A program made the translations under genes and the position numbers. The notes beneath the pieces were generated by a model. It was not told where the DNA came from, did not search any database, and saw only the letters and a list, made by a program, of their open reading frames with translations. From Rhynchopus euleeides (lineage: Eukaryota > Euglenozoa > Diplonemea > Diplonemida > Diplonemidae), in NCBI GenBank assembly GCA_963210315.1, contig OY723310.1:930001-994000 (forward strand): 64,000 nucleotides of DNA, in the 5' to 3' direction. Below, piece after piece: positions 45,101 through 57,858 of this stretch. Numbering within the stretch: position 1 is the stretch's first letter; the number at the start of each line of letters is the position of its first letter.

Positions 45101-47336
45101 AACATCGACTCGAGCAACGTTATCTTTGTCGTCAGCAAAGGGTCTGTCGCGGCACAGGCAGGGGCCCGGCCTGGCATGCGGATCCTGTCTGTCAACAGCA
45201 CGCCTGTGAAGGACGGCGAGGTATGTCTGGATGCAGTTGGGATATCGGAGAAGAGTGGGTGCGGTGCCCACTTTTATTTGCAAGCTTGCCTGTCACAAGC
45301 AAAGGGTTCAGCGGGAACAGACACATACATAATAGACACAGCCAGGTTGACGCGGAGGAACAAGAAACAGTCTCCGCCTTATCTTTGTCGTCAATGCCCG
45401 TTAACGACCTCCTTGCGGGGTACGTCTTCGCCAGACGTTGGTGGTCTTCCCACCCCACCACGTCCTCCAACTTCTCCGTCGTGAAGCCAAACTTCTTGAG
45501 GTTGCCGAGTCGTTTGGACGAGGGGGGGAAGCAGGTTTTGGCCTGCAGCTCCTGGGTGGCAAGGTAGGGGGTTGTTGTCGCATCCGCGCCAGGCAGTGTC
45601 GGTGCGGGCGTTGCATCAGCAGGGTTTGCAGGGCTTTCGGCGGGTGAAGCACGGCTTCGTGCAGGGCCAAGGTCTTGTACAGCTCTGCTGCGTACACCAT
45701 AACCCCCTGTTGTTCTTTCGCTTATAGAGCTTCATGTTCACCGCGTGTCCGGCTGATTTTTTTTACCCTTGGTCCTTGTAGGCCTGGTACACGCTAAGTT
45801 GGACCTGAGTGAGGTTACCGAAGGGGGTCGGGTCCGGCTGGCCCCCCTCTCCTCTTCTACGTCGCCTCGCTCCGTTCCGACCTCTTCATCGTCGTCCATC
45901 TCGGAGCTGCTGCCCGGGTCAGACATGACTGGCAGTCTTGAAGGAAAAATCCTGCTGGTGGTCAGAGTGTCCGTGTGGAAGCATCACCACATCAAGGGTA
46001 GAGGAAACATAATCAATATTCTCGAGAGTACACGAGCGGAGAGAACTCATACGTTCTGCTCAGAAGTAAAATGCATTGTGTCGCCTCCCGCCTATACAAC
46101 ACCTTCCCTCCACAGGCGCTCAATGTTCTTGGCGCCCTGCCTGAAGGGACGTTTTCGATGGAGACCACCGACTCGCCGCCCGAGCGGACAGCGCCAATCC
46201 CGCTGAACAACGCGTGGCGCGTCTCGCTGCTGACAGGGTTGCTGCAGCATGTGGTGTTGGTGCTGCTCTTCACAATCAAGACCAAGGAGCATGCGTACAT
46301 CTACGCAGGGCATGCTGTGTTCCATGAGGTATGTCGAGCGTGGTGTAGTGCTGTAGGAGGGGGTGAGGGGAAAGGAGGGGAGGAGAGGAGAGGGGGGGGT
46401 GATAACCGCATTCCACACCCCACCATTTGCCTGTTGCTGCATGGTGGCATACCAAAACCTCTGCCCCAGCCAAATCAAAACGATGCGCAGTTTTGTTCGC
46501 CCGAGACACGGCTTTGGCGCATACCACACACAGCGCCTTGCCTAATGTTGCAGGCCAGCCCCACCTGCGTTCTTCATTTTCACCACCACCACCCCCCTTT
46601 GCATCCACAGATCGCGGGAGCCGCCCTGCTGCTGTCGTGCTGCTTCGACGCCCTGGAGACCCTTCTCCTGCGGGTAGTGCTGGGGCTGGTGTGGGTGGTG
46701 GTGCCCTCGGGGCTGCTGACCTCTGACATCGCCAAGGAGGCCCTCCCTTGGGTATGCACGCTGAAGGGCAGGCCCAGCTTTGAGCTTGCTGGGGTGTGTG
46801 CTGCAGGGGCAGTCGTATCACATTGGGTCTTTCCACACTCCTGCCAAGAGCTCAGCGTGTGACAGTGGAGATCACACCAAGAGCAAGTGCTCAGTGTGTG
46901 TCTACACTAATATAACAAGATTCACGTGTGTGTGTGTGTGGGTCTTGCACACACAGAATTTTTTAAAAACACATAATGGAGCACCTGCAATAGCGTTGTG
47001 AAACTTCTGTCAGAAGGGGTCTCAGGAGCGCCAGTGCGCCTGAAGCAGCGTTTTTAAACTTCTGATGAACTTCTGATAGAAGGGGTCTCAGACGCCCTAA
47101 ATAACTTGCGTGCCTTTGCCCTCATATGCCGTTTTCAACACTCTTCAACTCAACTCTTCAACCCTTCAACTCTCCAACAGGTCATCCCCATCGCTGCGGC
47201 TGCGCACATCTATCTTGCTGCAACCCACATGCTCCCCGCAGCCGTCACCTCCGACACATACGGCTTCTTTGGGTCTCTTGTCCAGTTCTTCATGCTCTTC
47301 GTCGGGCTCGCTGTGTCTGCATTCCTGGTCTACTGA
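45101..47336 (+). CDS. PDZ-domain multi-pass membrane protein (4 exons)
   Basis: Exons 45101-45220, 46116-46328, 46611-46751 and 47181-47336, all with GT-AG borders (donors GTATGT, GTATGT, GTATGC) and all phase 0; 176 codons then TGA. Exon 1 is a PDZ core (VIFVVSKGSVAAQAGARPGM, RILSVNSTPV), continued by exon 2 (ALNVLGALPEGTFSMETTDS). The rest has about five hydrophobic helices, including SLLTGLLQHVVLVLLFTI, LLLRVVLGLVWVVVPSG and SLVQFFMLFVGLAVSAFLV. The first strand of the PDZ is missing: translation may start at the in-frame ATG at 45035 or on an exon I cannot see. Function unknown; membrane PDZ proteins usually organise or proteolytically regulate partners. Confidence 0.78.
45340..45737 (-). 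other. coding-like antisense frame inside an intron
   Basis: A minus-strand frame is open across about 130 codons within the first intron of the PDZ gene and has protein-like content: YLATQELQAK, SKRLGNLKKFGFTTEKLEDV, then WEDHQRLAKTYPARRSLTGI. There is no start Met at its head. A second antisense stretch rich in acidic residues (SEMDDDEEVGTERGDVEEER) lies at 45780-45926. Either a degenerate mobile-element fragment or a nested antisense gene. No family recognised. Confidence 0.35.
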
Positions 47337-49010
47337 TCACACAGACCTGCTGCCCCCCTCCCCCTCAGCAATTGTAACGGCTAGTTCCGACCAAAAGCCA
47401 AATGCCCTATGAGCCGTGCCTGTCCCGACTGCCCGTTCCTCCCCCCCCACCACCACCACCCCGCCTGAACCCGTGGATATTCCCTCACTCATTAGACTGG
47501 ATATGGTCAGAATGTGAGCGGGTGCACATGCCACACAGCGCCGGCATGCCGCCAGCAGTTCCTAACCTCGGGGAGGGGGGCAGTTGGGTGTCAGAGGAGA
47601 GGTTGTGTGTGTATGTGGTGATGATGTCATCATGGGCCGCATGGAGGGTTTAGCACAGAGCGTTGCTGCTCGGGGTGCTTCCTGCTCCTCTCCCCCCCCC
47701 CCCTCAGTCGGAGCATTTGCTTTGGCCTTTTTCCTCACGAAAAAGGATGAAACGCATCAAAAGCATGCGCTCATAGGGAATACCCCCTCTCTAGGGTATT
47801 CGCAAAGTCCCGACAGCAACGGTGCGTTTTTTTTAGTGAATTTTCCCCTGTTTTCAGGTGAAAACTGCCGAAAACTTTGCCGCCGAAAACTTTTCCAAAA
47901 AAAAATCTGGCGACCATGGCGAAGACAAACGCCCCCCCTCGGTGTGACCCCCCCCCCCCTTCCCCCCCCCTTTGATCTCCGCCATCTCTCTGATCTATCC
48001 GCCCCAAGCAAACCAGAACAGAAAAACCCCCTCCTCCCCCTCACCCCCCAAAACACTAAGAATGCTTGGCAAAGAAATGAGGCGACTGAACGATTCGACG
48101 AACCGATAGCCCCCACACAGAGTGTGCGTGTTTTTGTTATCCTGCGTGGGCGGCCGTACGAAACACCGAAGGGAGTTTAGGGGGGTGGTGAGAGAGAGGG
48201 AGATAAAGAGAGAGAGACGTGTGAGGTGTGGAAAGAACCCGGGAGGGCGGTTATAGAGTAAAAAAAAATGACGCCACCCTCCCGCACCCTCCCCCCCCCA
48301 CACACACACAGCACAGCGCGGCGGGATGTCTTCGAGAGTCCAACAGAGGGGAGGGGGTGACACCCGACCGGAGGGGAACGGATCTCTCCCCCCACCCACC
48401 CACCCACCCGCCCGCCCCCCCCTCACCCACCCCCCCTGTCCTGGCAAACCAGTCGCATTTTTTTGTAGCTCCCACCCCCCCCCCCCCAACCCCTCCACTC
48501 CCCCCCTCGCCCCGCCATAATCTCCGTCATATTCTCCTGGATAACGCAGGAAACCTGTACCCCACCCCCCCCCCCCCACCCCCCCCTTCCCCCCCCACCC
48601 CCCCCCTCCCTTCTCCCCAATAGAGGGGAACCGTATAGGTTCCCTCGTTGATTTTTGCCTTGCTATCTCTCTGTCTCCCTCCTTCCACCTTCCCTGTTTT
48701 GTATCGTCCCGCTGCCGCCGCTCGCTCCCCCCCCTTTCATCCAACACATCCGCTTGTTTCGTTCTGTCCATCATCCGGTGCTGCTCCCGAGTTTCCTCCC
48801 CTCCCCTCCCCCGCACGCTTGCAACATTGTGAATCCATCGCACACCCTCTTTGTGTCCTCCAACCACACCCGTTAGTTATTTTTTGAGATTATTTTGAGA
48901 GGGTTGCTTTTTTTTTTGAGGTTGTCTTTGAGTCAGTGACTCCCTCTTTCATCCCACCCCCCACCCCCCACCCCCACCACCCCCTCCCCTCCCCTCCCCT
49001 GCCTGCCCAG
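47337..49010. other. intergenic, extreme C-run strand asymmetry
   Basis: No gene supported. The + strand carries many C homopolymers (48280-48300, 48475-48490, 48560-48610, 48950-48990), ending with a pyrimidine tract and GCCTGCCCAG (AG at 49010), 26 bases before the E1 start. Confidence 0.6.
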
Positions 49011-49035
49011 TGCGGGCAGGGGGTATCTCTTTAGT

Positions 49036-52000
49036 ATGGGAGGGGCCTGCTGCTCCCCCAGCACAGCTGCCACCCACGTCACAACCCCTCCTGCGGGGAA
49101 GGGGCGGCAGGGCGGGCAGCAGGCATCTCGGCAACAGCAACAGCGCGGTGCTGCCGAGGGCACTTCACAGCCCCGACACACCGAACCCGCTGCGGCTCCT
49201 GCTGCTGCGCCTGCTGCCGCTGGTGAGCCGGGGCCGTCTCAGCCGCCCCCCGAAAGGGGGGTCGGTGGCAGCGGCCCTGCTGCCGGTCCTGCTGCCGTGG
49301 CTCCTGTAGAGGAGGTGGCGGCGCCCGTGCCCCCCATCAGCGCGGAGGCGGTGGCGGAGGGCGGGCAGCAGGGGCAGGAGCGGCAGCAAGACACCCAGAG
49401 CCCATCTGCAGACACTGGGGCATCACCTGCGCAGCAGCAGGCACTGCCACAGACACAGGCGGACCTGCCTACACATCCTGCGGTTGCCGGAACGATGTCT
49501 GGAGATGGCGCGCGGATCGATGAGGACCTGCAGTCGCGGCAGATGGCTGTGTACGGTCGGGAGAGCATGCTGAAGCTGTCGGGGGCGAAGATCCTGATCT
49601 CCGGTGTGAACGGGCTGGGCGCGGAGACGGCGAAGAACGTGATTCTCGCCAACGTGAAGTCCGTCACCCTCCACGACACGAAGGCGACCGAGCCTTCCGA
49701 CCTGGGGGCTAACTTCTACCTGTCGGAGAAGGACATCGGGACCAACCGCGCTGCCGCATGCAAAGCGCAGTTCCAGGAGCTGAACCCCTCCGTCGACATC
49801 CAGGTCAGCGAGGCCCCGCTGACCCCCGAGTCCATCAAGGGGTACTCCGTGGTGGTGCTCTGCGATGCCTCCCTGAAGCTTGCGTCTGAGATTGACGCAG
49901 CGTGCCGTGCGCAGAGCCCCCCGACCTATTTCATCTACGGTGCGGTGCACGGTGTGTTTGGCGCAGTTTTCTGCGACTTCGGGCCTGAGTTTGTCTGCAA
50001 CGACACGACTGGGGAGGCGGTGAAGACCGCAATCATCCACAAGATTGAGAAGAGCGAGGCAGGCAAGCAGGCCCTCGTGCAGTGTGTGATGGATGAGGAT
50101 ATCGACTACGACGATGGGGACTACGTGACCTTCAGCGAGGTCCGGGGCATGTCGCAGCTCAACTCCGGCAAGCCGCAGCAGATCTACGACGTGTCGAAGG
50201 GCAAGAAGAACTTCCGTATCGCCGACACCTCCGCCTTCTCCGACTACGAGTCGGGCGGGATTGCCACACAGACGAAGATGCCGAAGGTCATCAACTTCCG
50301 CTCCCTCAAGGAATGCCTCGAGGACCCGGGGCAGCTGCACGACTCCGATACCTCCAAGCAGTCCCCCAAGGCCTGCGTCTTCGACGAGAGCGTGCTGGAG
50401 CACCTCGGCAAGCCGGAGTTTGAGAAGAAGTTTGGCCGCAGCGGGCTGCTCCTGCTGGGTCTGCGTGTGATCGACAGTCTGGGTGCCGTGTCTGCTACCG
50501 CCGAGGGCCCTGCCAAGGCGCGTGAGGCGGCAGAGACGATCAACTCCACCCTGGCGCCCGAGTCGAAGGTGGAGGAGCTGGAGGAAGGCCGGATGAAGGT
50601 GATCGAGAGCTTTGCCCGTGGGTACGGCGCTGTGCTGAACCCCCTCGCCGCCATCTTCGGCGGGATCATGGGGCAGGAGGTGATCAAGGCCTGCACCGGC
50701 AAGTTCCACCCCACAGACCAGTGGTACCTCTTCGACTGCGAGGAGGCGCTGCCCGCGACGCCGCCTGCCCCGCTGGGCGACGCGGAGCGGAAGTCCCGCT
50801 ACGCTGCACAGCTGCAGGTGTTCGGGGCTGACCTGCAGGACAAGCTGTCGAAGCTGAAGATCTTCCTCGTCGGGTCGGGTGCGCTCGGGTGCGAGTTCCT
50901 GAAGAACTTCTCCCTGATGGGGATCAGCTCTGGCGACGGGCTGGTGACTGTCACGGATGACGACGTCATCGAGAAGAGCAACCTCAGCAGACAGTTCCTC
51001 TTCAGGAACCACAACATCGGGCAGTCGAAGTCTGAGAGTGCCTCGAAGGCTGCTGTGGTGATGAACCCCGGGTTCAAGGTGAAGTCGCTAACGGAGCGTG
51101 TGCAGCCCACCACGGAGAACATCTTCGACACTGACTTCTGGGATGGTCTGAGCCTGGTGGTGAACGCGCTGGACAACGTGAAGGCGCGTCTGTACGTCGA
51201 CTCCAAGTGTGTCTTCCACGGCAAGGCCCTGCTGGAGAGCGGCACGCTGGGGCCCAAGAGCAACACGCAGGCGGTGATCCCCTTCAAGACGGAGAACTAC
51301 GGGGCGACGCGTGACCCCCCGGAGAAGGAGGCGCCGCAGTGCGCGCTGCACAACTTCCCGCACAACATCGACCACTGCCTGGGGCTGGCAAAGAGCGAGT
51401 TCGTCGGGAACTTCGAGACCATTCCGCAGGACGCCAACGACTTCTCCCAGAAGGGCGGCAAGGACTTCGTGGACGGGATGGCGGCAGCTGGGGAGAACGT
51501 CGAGACGATCCTCGACAAGATCCTGGGCGACCCGAAGTTCAACTGCGCCATGTCGGGTGGTCTGACTGACGCGCTTGTTGACGAGCGCCCCGCCTCATTC
51601 GAGGACTGCGTGTCGTGGGCCCGCAAGAAGTACGAGTCGTACTTTGTGGACCGTGTGAAGCTCCTGATCTTCAACTGCCCTGAGGACATGAAGACTTCCT
51701 CGGGCACGCCTTTCTGGGCACCCCCGAAGCGCTTCCCGAAGGTCGTTGAGTTCTCGGGCACCGACGCAATGGCGATGAAGTTCATCATCGCGACGTCCAA
51801 CCTGCGCGCCAAGCTGTTCGGGATTACCGTGGAGAAGCGTGACCCTCAGTATGTAGCCCTTGCATGTGCACACCAAAGGCAGCAAAGAGAATGTACGTTG
51901 ACCCTGCTGTCGAGTGCCGATCTCTCCGACAAAAGAAAGGATCCCTCCACAACAGCAAACCAGGGCAGTTGTTGGGTGGGTGTGTTGTTGTGCAAACTGC

Positions 52001-53471
52001 TGCCGTTATGCAGCAGCCTGTCGGAAGATACAGAAGTGATGGGGGGGGGGGAGGGGATCGCCCTGTGAACTTGAGCCTACATCATGCCACACACCCGTCT
52101 ATAGGTACTTCCTGGATGTGCTCGCGAAGGTGCAGGTGCCTGTCTTCACACCCTTCAAGACGAAGGTGAAGACTGAGGAGGACGAGGAGGCTGGCGCAGA
52201 GGCAGCGGCTCCCGAGAGCAACGCAGACACCGACAAGCAGCGTGTGGACGAGGCAGCCCAGAAGGTGCAGGCCGCAGTGGACGCGGCGGGAAAGAAGGAA
52301 CTGTTCGTCAACGAGTTCGAGAAGGACCAGGACCTCAACTTCCACATCGATTTCATCCAGTCCTTTGCCAACCTGCGCGCGCGCAACTACGCCATCGACG
52401 AGGTGGACTTCCTTCAGGTATGGACGCAGCCGTGACAGCTGGAAGGGAAGAGGCCTGCACACCGACGGATAGCCTTGGTTCACACACGCTGTGAGTTCCC
52501 ATCTTGCAGCATTGTGACACTCGCATGCGGGTGCCCAGGCTGTGTTGTTCACACCTTTGTTTGGCTCCACATACATGGGTGATTTTTGTTCATATATTCC
52601 AACTGCCTGCGATGGCCATCACCGCCACCCCAACCACAGGCAAAGCTCAAGGCTGGCCGCATCATCCCTGCCATTGCGACGGCCACGTCACTTGCCACTG
52701 GGTTCGTCTGCCTGGAGCTCCTGAAGGCGGTGGCGGAGAAGGACGCCGGTGCCTACCGCAACACCTTCAGCAACCTGGCCCTGCCGCTGTTCTCGCAGTC
52801 GGAGCCTGCGCCTGCTGACCAGGTGAAGAGCGGCACCCGCTTCGACCCTGACATGTACATGGACGTGGATGAGGTGGCGGTGCCGGACCCGCAGACGGTG
52901 TGGGACTCCATCGTCGTCAAGGCGAACCGCGACATCACGATCCAGGGGCTGGTCGACTGGTTCCAGAAGGAGAAGCAGCTGAAGCTGGAGGGGTGGCTCT
53001 TCACGGGGTCTGACAAGAAGGCCGACTCGTCTCCGCTCGACTCGCGCCTCAACATGAAGGTATGGCAGGGGCTCTGTGCACCCAATGGCTGTGTGCGTGT
53101 GGGGCGGCCACCCGCCCTCGGCATAATGCGGGTGTGGTTTCCGAACTAAAATGACATCGAATGGTCAAGAGGAAAAAAGCTTGTTGGGCCACCCGATGTG
53201 ACATTCCTGCTCAGGAGGAGGGGGCGGTGTGGCCCTCTGATTCAACCCTTTGCTTGTTGTGTGTTTGGATCATCTGCTCCCACCACCACACACCACCACA
53301 CCCTTCACACTGCAGGTTGTCGACTACCTGGCTTCGCGCGGGTTCCCGTGCGAAAAGGTGAAGAAGGTGGAGATCGGAGACTCGCCGCCTAACCAGCGTG
53401 TCCTCGAGCTGAAGACGGCGGATGACGACGATGTCAAGATCTGCCGTGTGATTCTGGAGTTCACCAACTGA
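49036..53471 (+). CDS. UBA1: ubiquitin-activating enzyme E1 (4 exons)
   Basis: Exons 49036-51848, 52105-52417, 52640-53059 and 53316-53471. GT-AG introns split QYF, LQ|AK and MK|VV; the total is 1,233 codons and restores one frame. It activates ubiquitin by adenylation and passes it to E2s. Visible: the first adenylation half from [20 protein letters not shown]; the second ATP site [15 protein letters not shown] with [17 protein letters not shown]; the catalytic cysteine in [16 protein letters not shown] (51340-51342); the crossover [16 protein letters not shown]; and a C-terminal ubiquitin-fold domain ([20 protein letters not shown]). A 153-residue Ala/Gln/Pro-rich N-terminal extension precedes [16 protein letters not shown]. 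Starting there (49495) gives 1,080 residues, close to the usual 1,050. Apart from the extension the gene is canonical. Confidence 0.97.
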
Positions 53472-53596
53472 AGAAAAAAGGTGACCAGCTTTCGCCCCCC
53501 TTCCCCTCCCCCATGCAACTCGGGCGTTTCTCTGCTTGCTCCGCCCTGACCCGGCCAGCAAAGAGAAAATATGCCAGCGGAAACAGCTATACGGTG

Positions 53597-53763
53597 CCAT
53601 AACTTTTTTGAACGATTTGAACGATTTTTGGCCGTGCTCGTAGCATTCCCCGTTGAGGGGGTCGCTATTTCGTGTTCTCCTGGCCGCACGGAGGCATTGC
53701 CTTACGTCGCCTCTTCCTCTTTTCCTTTGGTGGTGTGTTGGTCTGGCACAGAGGGCGGGACCG
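53597..53763 (-). repeat. shared 3'-terminal module, reversed copy
   Basis: Reverse complement of 25833-25988 with one substitution and one small indel, including the same codons ending CGQENTK and TAG. Confidence 0.88.
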
Positions 53764-54165
53764 TGCTGATATGCACAGTGACGACTCTCCCTTTTGTTTT
53801 GTGCCCGCCTCCACCGAGATTCGGCTGATGCCTCTCAGACTGGGGGCGGGCGGTCGCCGACCCTTTTCTGTACGAGGTTTTCCACAGGCTGCACACCTGC
53901 CCCGCGGCTGTGTGGCAGTCTTCGCGGAGTGCAATGCGAAGGTCTGGCCTGACGTGGTGTGACTATTTAGACTCCAGGTGTCTCCACCCTTCCTGGTCTG
54001 GGGAGCCTCGGTACCCAAGCAGTTTTCGGTCATGCCCTGGACCACGGCCGTGCTAGACTCCTGGTGCAGGCACCCGTCATGGTCCGGGGACGGCCCCCCC
54101 AGGCAGTTTAACGTCTTACCCAGGACCCGTGGAGGGCATACCCGGGTTTTTTTTGCCTCACTCAC
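53665..54165 (-). pseudogene. truncated transposon protein C-terminus
   Basis: A minus-strand frame of 166 codons ending in the module shared with the transposase-like ORF. Upstream it carries a cysteine pair (GRCAACGKPR) and a basic stretch, reminiscent of C-terminal zinc ribbons of transposases, but unrelated to the sequence that precedes the module at 25.8 kb. Its 5' end abuts the hAT-like element at 54169, so the element is broken. Only about 110 bases separate it from the end of the E1 gene. Confidence 0.55.
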
Positions 54166-54168
54166 AGC

Positions 54169-55361
54169 CAGGGTATAAGATAGACTTTTTTTCTGGCGCC
54201 GTTTTCCGGTTTTTCTGGTTTTGAAAATTTTTCGCGCGCGCCTTCGGCGCGCGCGACCCGCGCAAACCCTCCCAGAATCTGAGAGGGCCCGGTGCCTGCG
54301 CGCGTCCTGTCGTACTGAGGCTGCTTGGTGGGGCAGGCGCAGCAGCTGCTTTGAAAGTTTGGACTCTCGGCCAAAAAACCGGTCTGGTGCAATTTTTTTA
54401 CGCAGGGGGGTCTGGGGGGCGGAGCCCCCCAGCCGCCGGAGGCCACGGTAGTGATCATCTGTTCCCTACAGTCTGGATTCGCTTGTAAGTAGGAAGGCTT
54501 CGCTGTATCGCAGCCCGGCCAGCAGGAGATCACTGGTCCTTGAGGGTTCAACCTTCAGGGTGGAGGAGGACGGGGGAGCGACCACTCGTGACAGGTGTGC
54601 GTTGTGGGTGGAGTGGGTGCACGACAGAATGGCCAAAGGGTCCACGAGATCTCTGCACACATTCCGTTATCGAGGAAATGGGCACCTAGCTGTGACGACA
54701 GGCAACAAACAAATCTCATCTGTTAGTTGCCCCCAATAGGCTTGGCGACCTTCAAGATTGCTTGAAAGTCGTTCGTGTTCTCGTCTCAGCCCTCCAGACA
54801 AGCAGATCTGTCTCGAGTTGGTGGGCTGTCGCCATGTATTCGATGGCACCGAGTGACGCTGCACAGAGGCAGACGACACGGTGAACTCCAGCGGAGGTTA
54901 CCCTACCTCCGCTGGAGTACACCGTGTGTCTCCCATGAGTCTCAACTAGCGGGAGTCGTAAATTAGCTGGAAAATAGACTCCCGTCTCCAGTACAGACTG
55001 CAGTCTTAGACTCCCTCTTAGACACTCGCTAGGGTGGCTGGAGTCCACCATGTGTGCACCTTCAAAACAGAAGAGGCCTGCATGACGAGGGCATCACCAC
55101 CCACCGGGCCCCACCGGGCCACCCGCTAGGTCCATTTTTTCTTCTCCGCTTCTCTGCCTTCTTTGGACTATTTGAGCTCTGTGCGGATCACGATGGGGTC
55201 ACTTTCTATTTTTTTATGGCGTTTTTTCTGACTGTTTTACTGTCCCAAAGTCACAAAAAAAACCGCCAAAAATGAGATCGACCTTTTTTTTTTTCCAGAA
55301 AACCGGGAACCGGGAAACCCTGGTTTTGAAAACCGGAAAACCAGACCTATCTTATCCCCTG
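54169..55361. mobile_element. hAT-like non-autonomous element, copy 2 (1,193 bp)
   Basis: Ends CAGGGTATAAGATAGAC and GACCTATCTTATCCCCTG. The exact 8-bp duplication CTCACAGC is at 54161-54168 and 55362-55369. It is nearly collinear with 33480-34679, with a few small indels. No transposase is encoded. Confidence 0.95.
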
Positions 55362-55369
55362 CTCACAGC

Positions 55370-57858
55370 ACAACACAACACAACGCAACACAGCAAATCG
55401 CACATCCGAATCTCCCCCCCTCTCTGTCCCAATACCAACGCCCCATTTCCACTGGACACTCTCCTTCTAACCAGTGGTGCCAGTGGTGGTCGCGTCCAGA
55501 ACCCATAGAGTCTTCGGGTGTGGCCCTGAGGGATGCGTGCGGAATTTTGGCCGGATTACACGCAAAATTTTGACTCCTGAAGAAAATGCCGATGTGCAAA
55601 AAAATCCTCGAGGCGAAAGGGCGGAGGGGGGGGGGGGGGGGCGACGGGGCGGGGGGTGGGGGTGGGCGGATGAAAGATAGGTCAGCTCGCGGCGAAAGAA
55701 CCGCGCTGAAAAGGGGGAGGGGGGTGGATGAGGGCTTGAGGTGTGTGTGGTGTGACCTTCCCCTCCCCTCCCCCACCCCACCGCCACCCCCCCACCTTTT
55801 GCCACCCTGTGGCCCATGCTCGTACGGCCTTGTTGTGGCACCGACACGCCCACCTCCCCCCCCCCCCCCCCATTTCCTATTGTGGAAAATGAGATTTCTT
55901 CACACTGTCTTATTCAATGGACCCCCCCCCCCTCCCCACTGTCCCGCGAAGTGTCGTCCTGTGTTTCTTCTTCTTATCTGTCTTGCTGCTGATGCAACTC
56001 TTTGCTTCCCACATATGCAGTAAAAAAACATGAGGGGGCAGAAGCTTCCCATTCCCACCCCCTCCTCTCCCACTGCCGAGTTTATTTAAAAAGAAATTCG
56101 CGTTCAGCATCGATTCCCCCCCCCTCCCCCATACCAACGAGTGAAGGGGAGAGTTCTGATTCTCTTCTTTGGATTTTTTCTCCTACTTCACCGCCCACCT
56201 CCCCACTCACATACACCAAGCGGTATGCATAGGGGGGTGTTACAGTGTTGCTGATAATGTTGTAACACCTCGAGCTGTGTATGCGCATCACACAGAGGGG
56301 GCTTTGGTCAGAGATGTAGAAAAAAAAAGTGTGAGTTATTAAAAGAGTGTGGCCCAGGCGAAACTCGGAACAACAGCCTCCTCTCTCGCGTTGTAACGAG
56401 GCACAGCAAAGGCAAAGAGAAGAAAATAACATCGCTCATTCAAATCGTTCCATAAAGACGGGCTGTGCTGAGATCCACATCAGAGAGCAAGAGGAGAGGG
56501 AGGAGGAGGGGGGGGGGGTGCCCAATGTGTTCTGCACTCACATAGAAACTAACACATTTTTAGCAGAGCGACGTCCCCATCCATCCCCTACTGAATATGC
56601 AACGTTTTGTCTGACCCCCTGTGGGTGCAGGGAGTGATGCCCGTGATGAAGCAGGGGGGAGGGGGGGGAGGGGTGCGATAGTGAAATACGATCTTCTGTG
56701 ACTGTCTGCCGCGATATCTGGATTTTGGAATATAGTTTGACAGCGCGGGCGCTGGCGTGGGTGGAGGCCCTCTTCTCTGCGCGGTGGCGACCATCGCGCC
56801 CCCCCCCCCCCCCCCGACTCCGTCTCCCATGGGGGGAAAAAGGCCCTGGTTTTGACTTTGAAGGGGGTTTTTCGTGCAGACCCTGAACCGGGTTCTTTGC
56901 AGCCCCCTCAGCCCCCCCCCCCCCCCGACATGACAACTATCCGACAAATTGTCAAAACAGAAAAAGTGAGAAAAAAACTGCACAAAAAATACGAGATATG
57001 CGTGTCTGTGTGCTGGATAAGCAGCACCTTTGGATTTTTTTTCATGCAACTTGGCTTAACTCTGCGCGGATGGGGCTGTGAAACCCGATGCAAAAGAAAA
57101 CAGGAACCGGCGTGATGATGCCTTTTTGTTTGTGCAACCTCACCACCAACCAACATGTTGAATGCGCCATCCTGCTATTTCAATACCGAAGGAGGCCCCA
57201 GACGGCAGGAAGGTGAGGTTGTGCATCTCCTGGAGAGGGGAGGAGGAGGGGCGCTCGCGCACACCCATCTACCTAGCTTCGTGTTGCCATGCCACGCCCC
57301 GCCCCGCCACCCCCCCTCCCCATAAGAGCAGAACATCGGTGGGAAATCCCGCTGTTTTCCGGCAGGAAAGTTCAGCCAGTTTTTCGAAAAAGATATCTAA
57401 AACATACAAGGGGAGGGGGGGGGGGATGCAAGGTGTGGATGTGGCCCGAAGGGCATACTCCTCACCGCAAGGGGGACGGGTGGCGCCTTGCAGTGGGCAG
57501 TGGGTGGGTGTTCTTCTTGAAATGGAGCCCCGGCATGCACCCACACTCCCCGAGGAGAAGGGGCACGCCCGCGAAAGGGGGAAGAGTGTATGGGGGTGGG
57601 GTGGGGAGGTGAGAGAGAGAGAGAGAGAGATGGGCAGGCAGTGCAGCCAACCACAACCCACCTGCCCACTCCCCCACCCCCCTCACCCCTGCTGGCTGGA
57701 CTGTTTTTTTAACCCAAGCAAGCTTGATTGTCACAGCGGATCGTGCCTTCCAGTGCTTTCTGTGATGTGTCGGTAGGGCGGGGGGGCGGGGGGAGAATTC
57801 TGGCCTGTTTGACAATTCGCACACCCCACTCCACCCACTCTCCTGGAGGTGGTTAAAC
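55370..57858. other. 2.5-kb intergenic region
   Basis: No supported gene. It has long G-runs (55625-55670) and C-runs (55855-55870, 56795-56812), a (GA)n tract at 57610-57628, and many short open frames without codon bias or motifs. Confidence 0.55.

Noticed and set aside
49423..51012. 529-codon antisense frame in the E1 gene
   Set aside because: Shadow of a strongly biased coding exon; no motifs.
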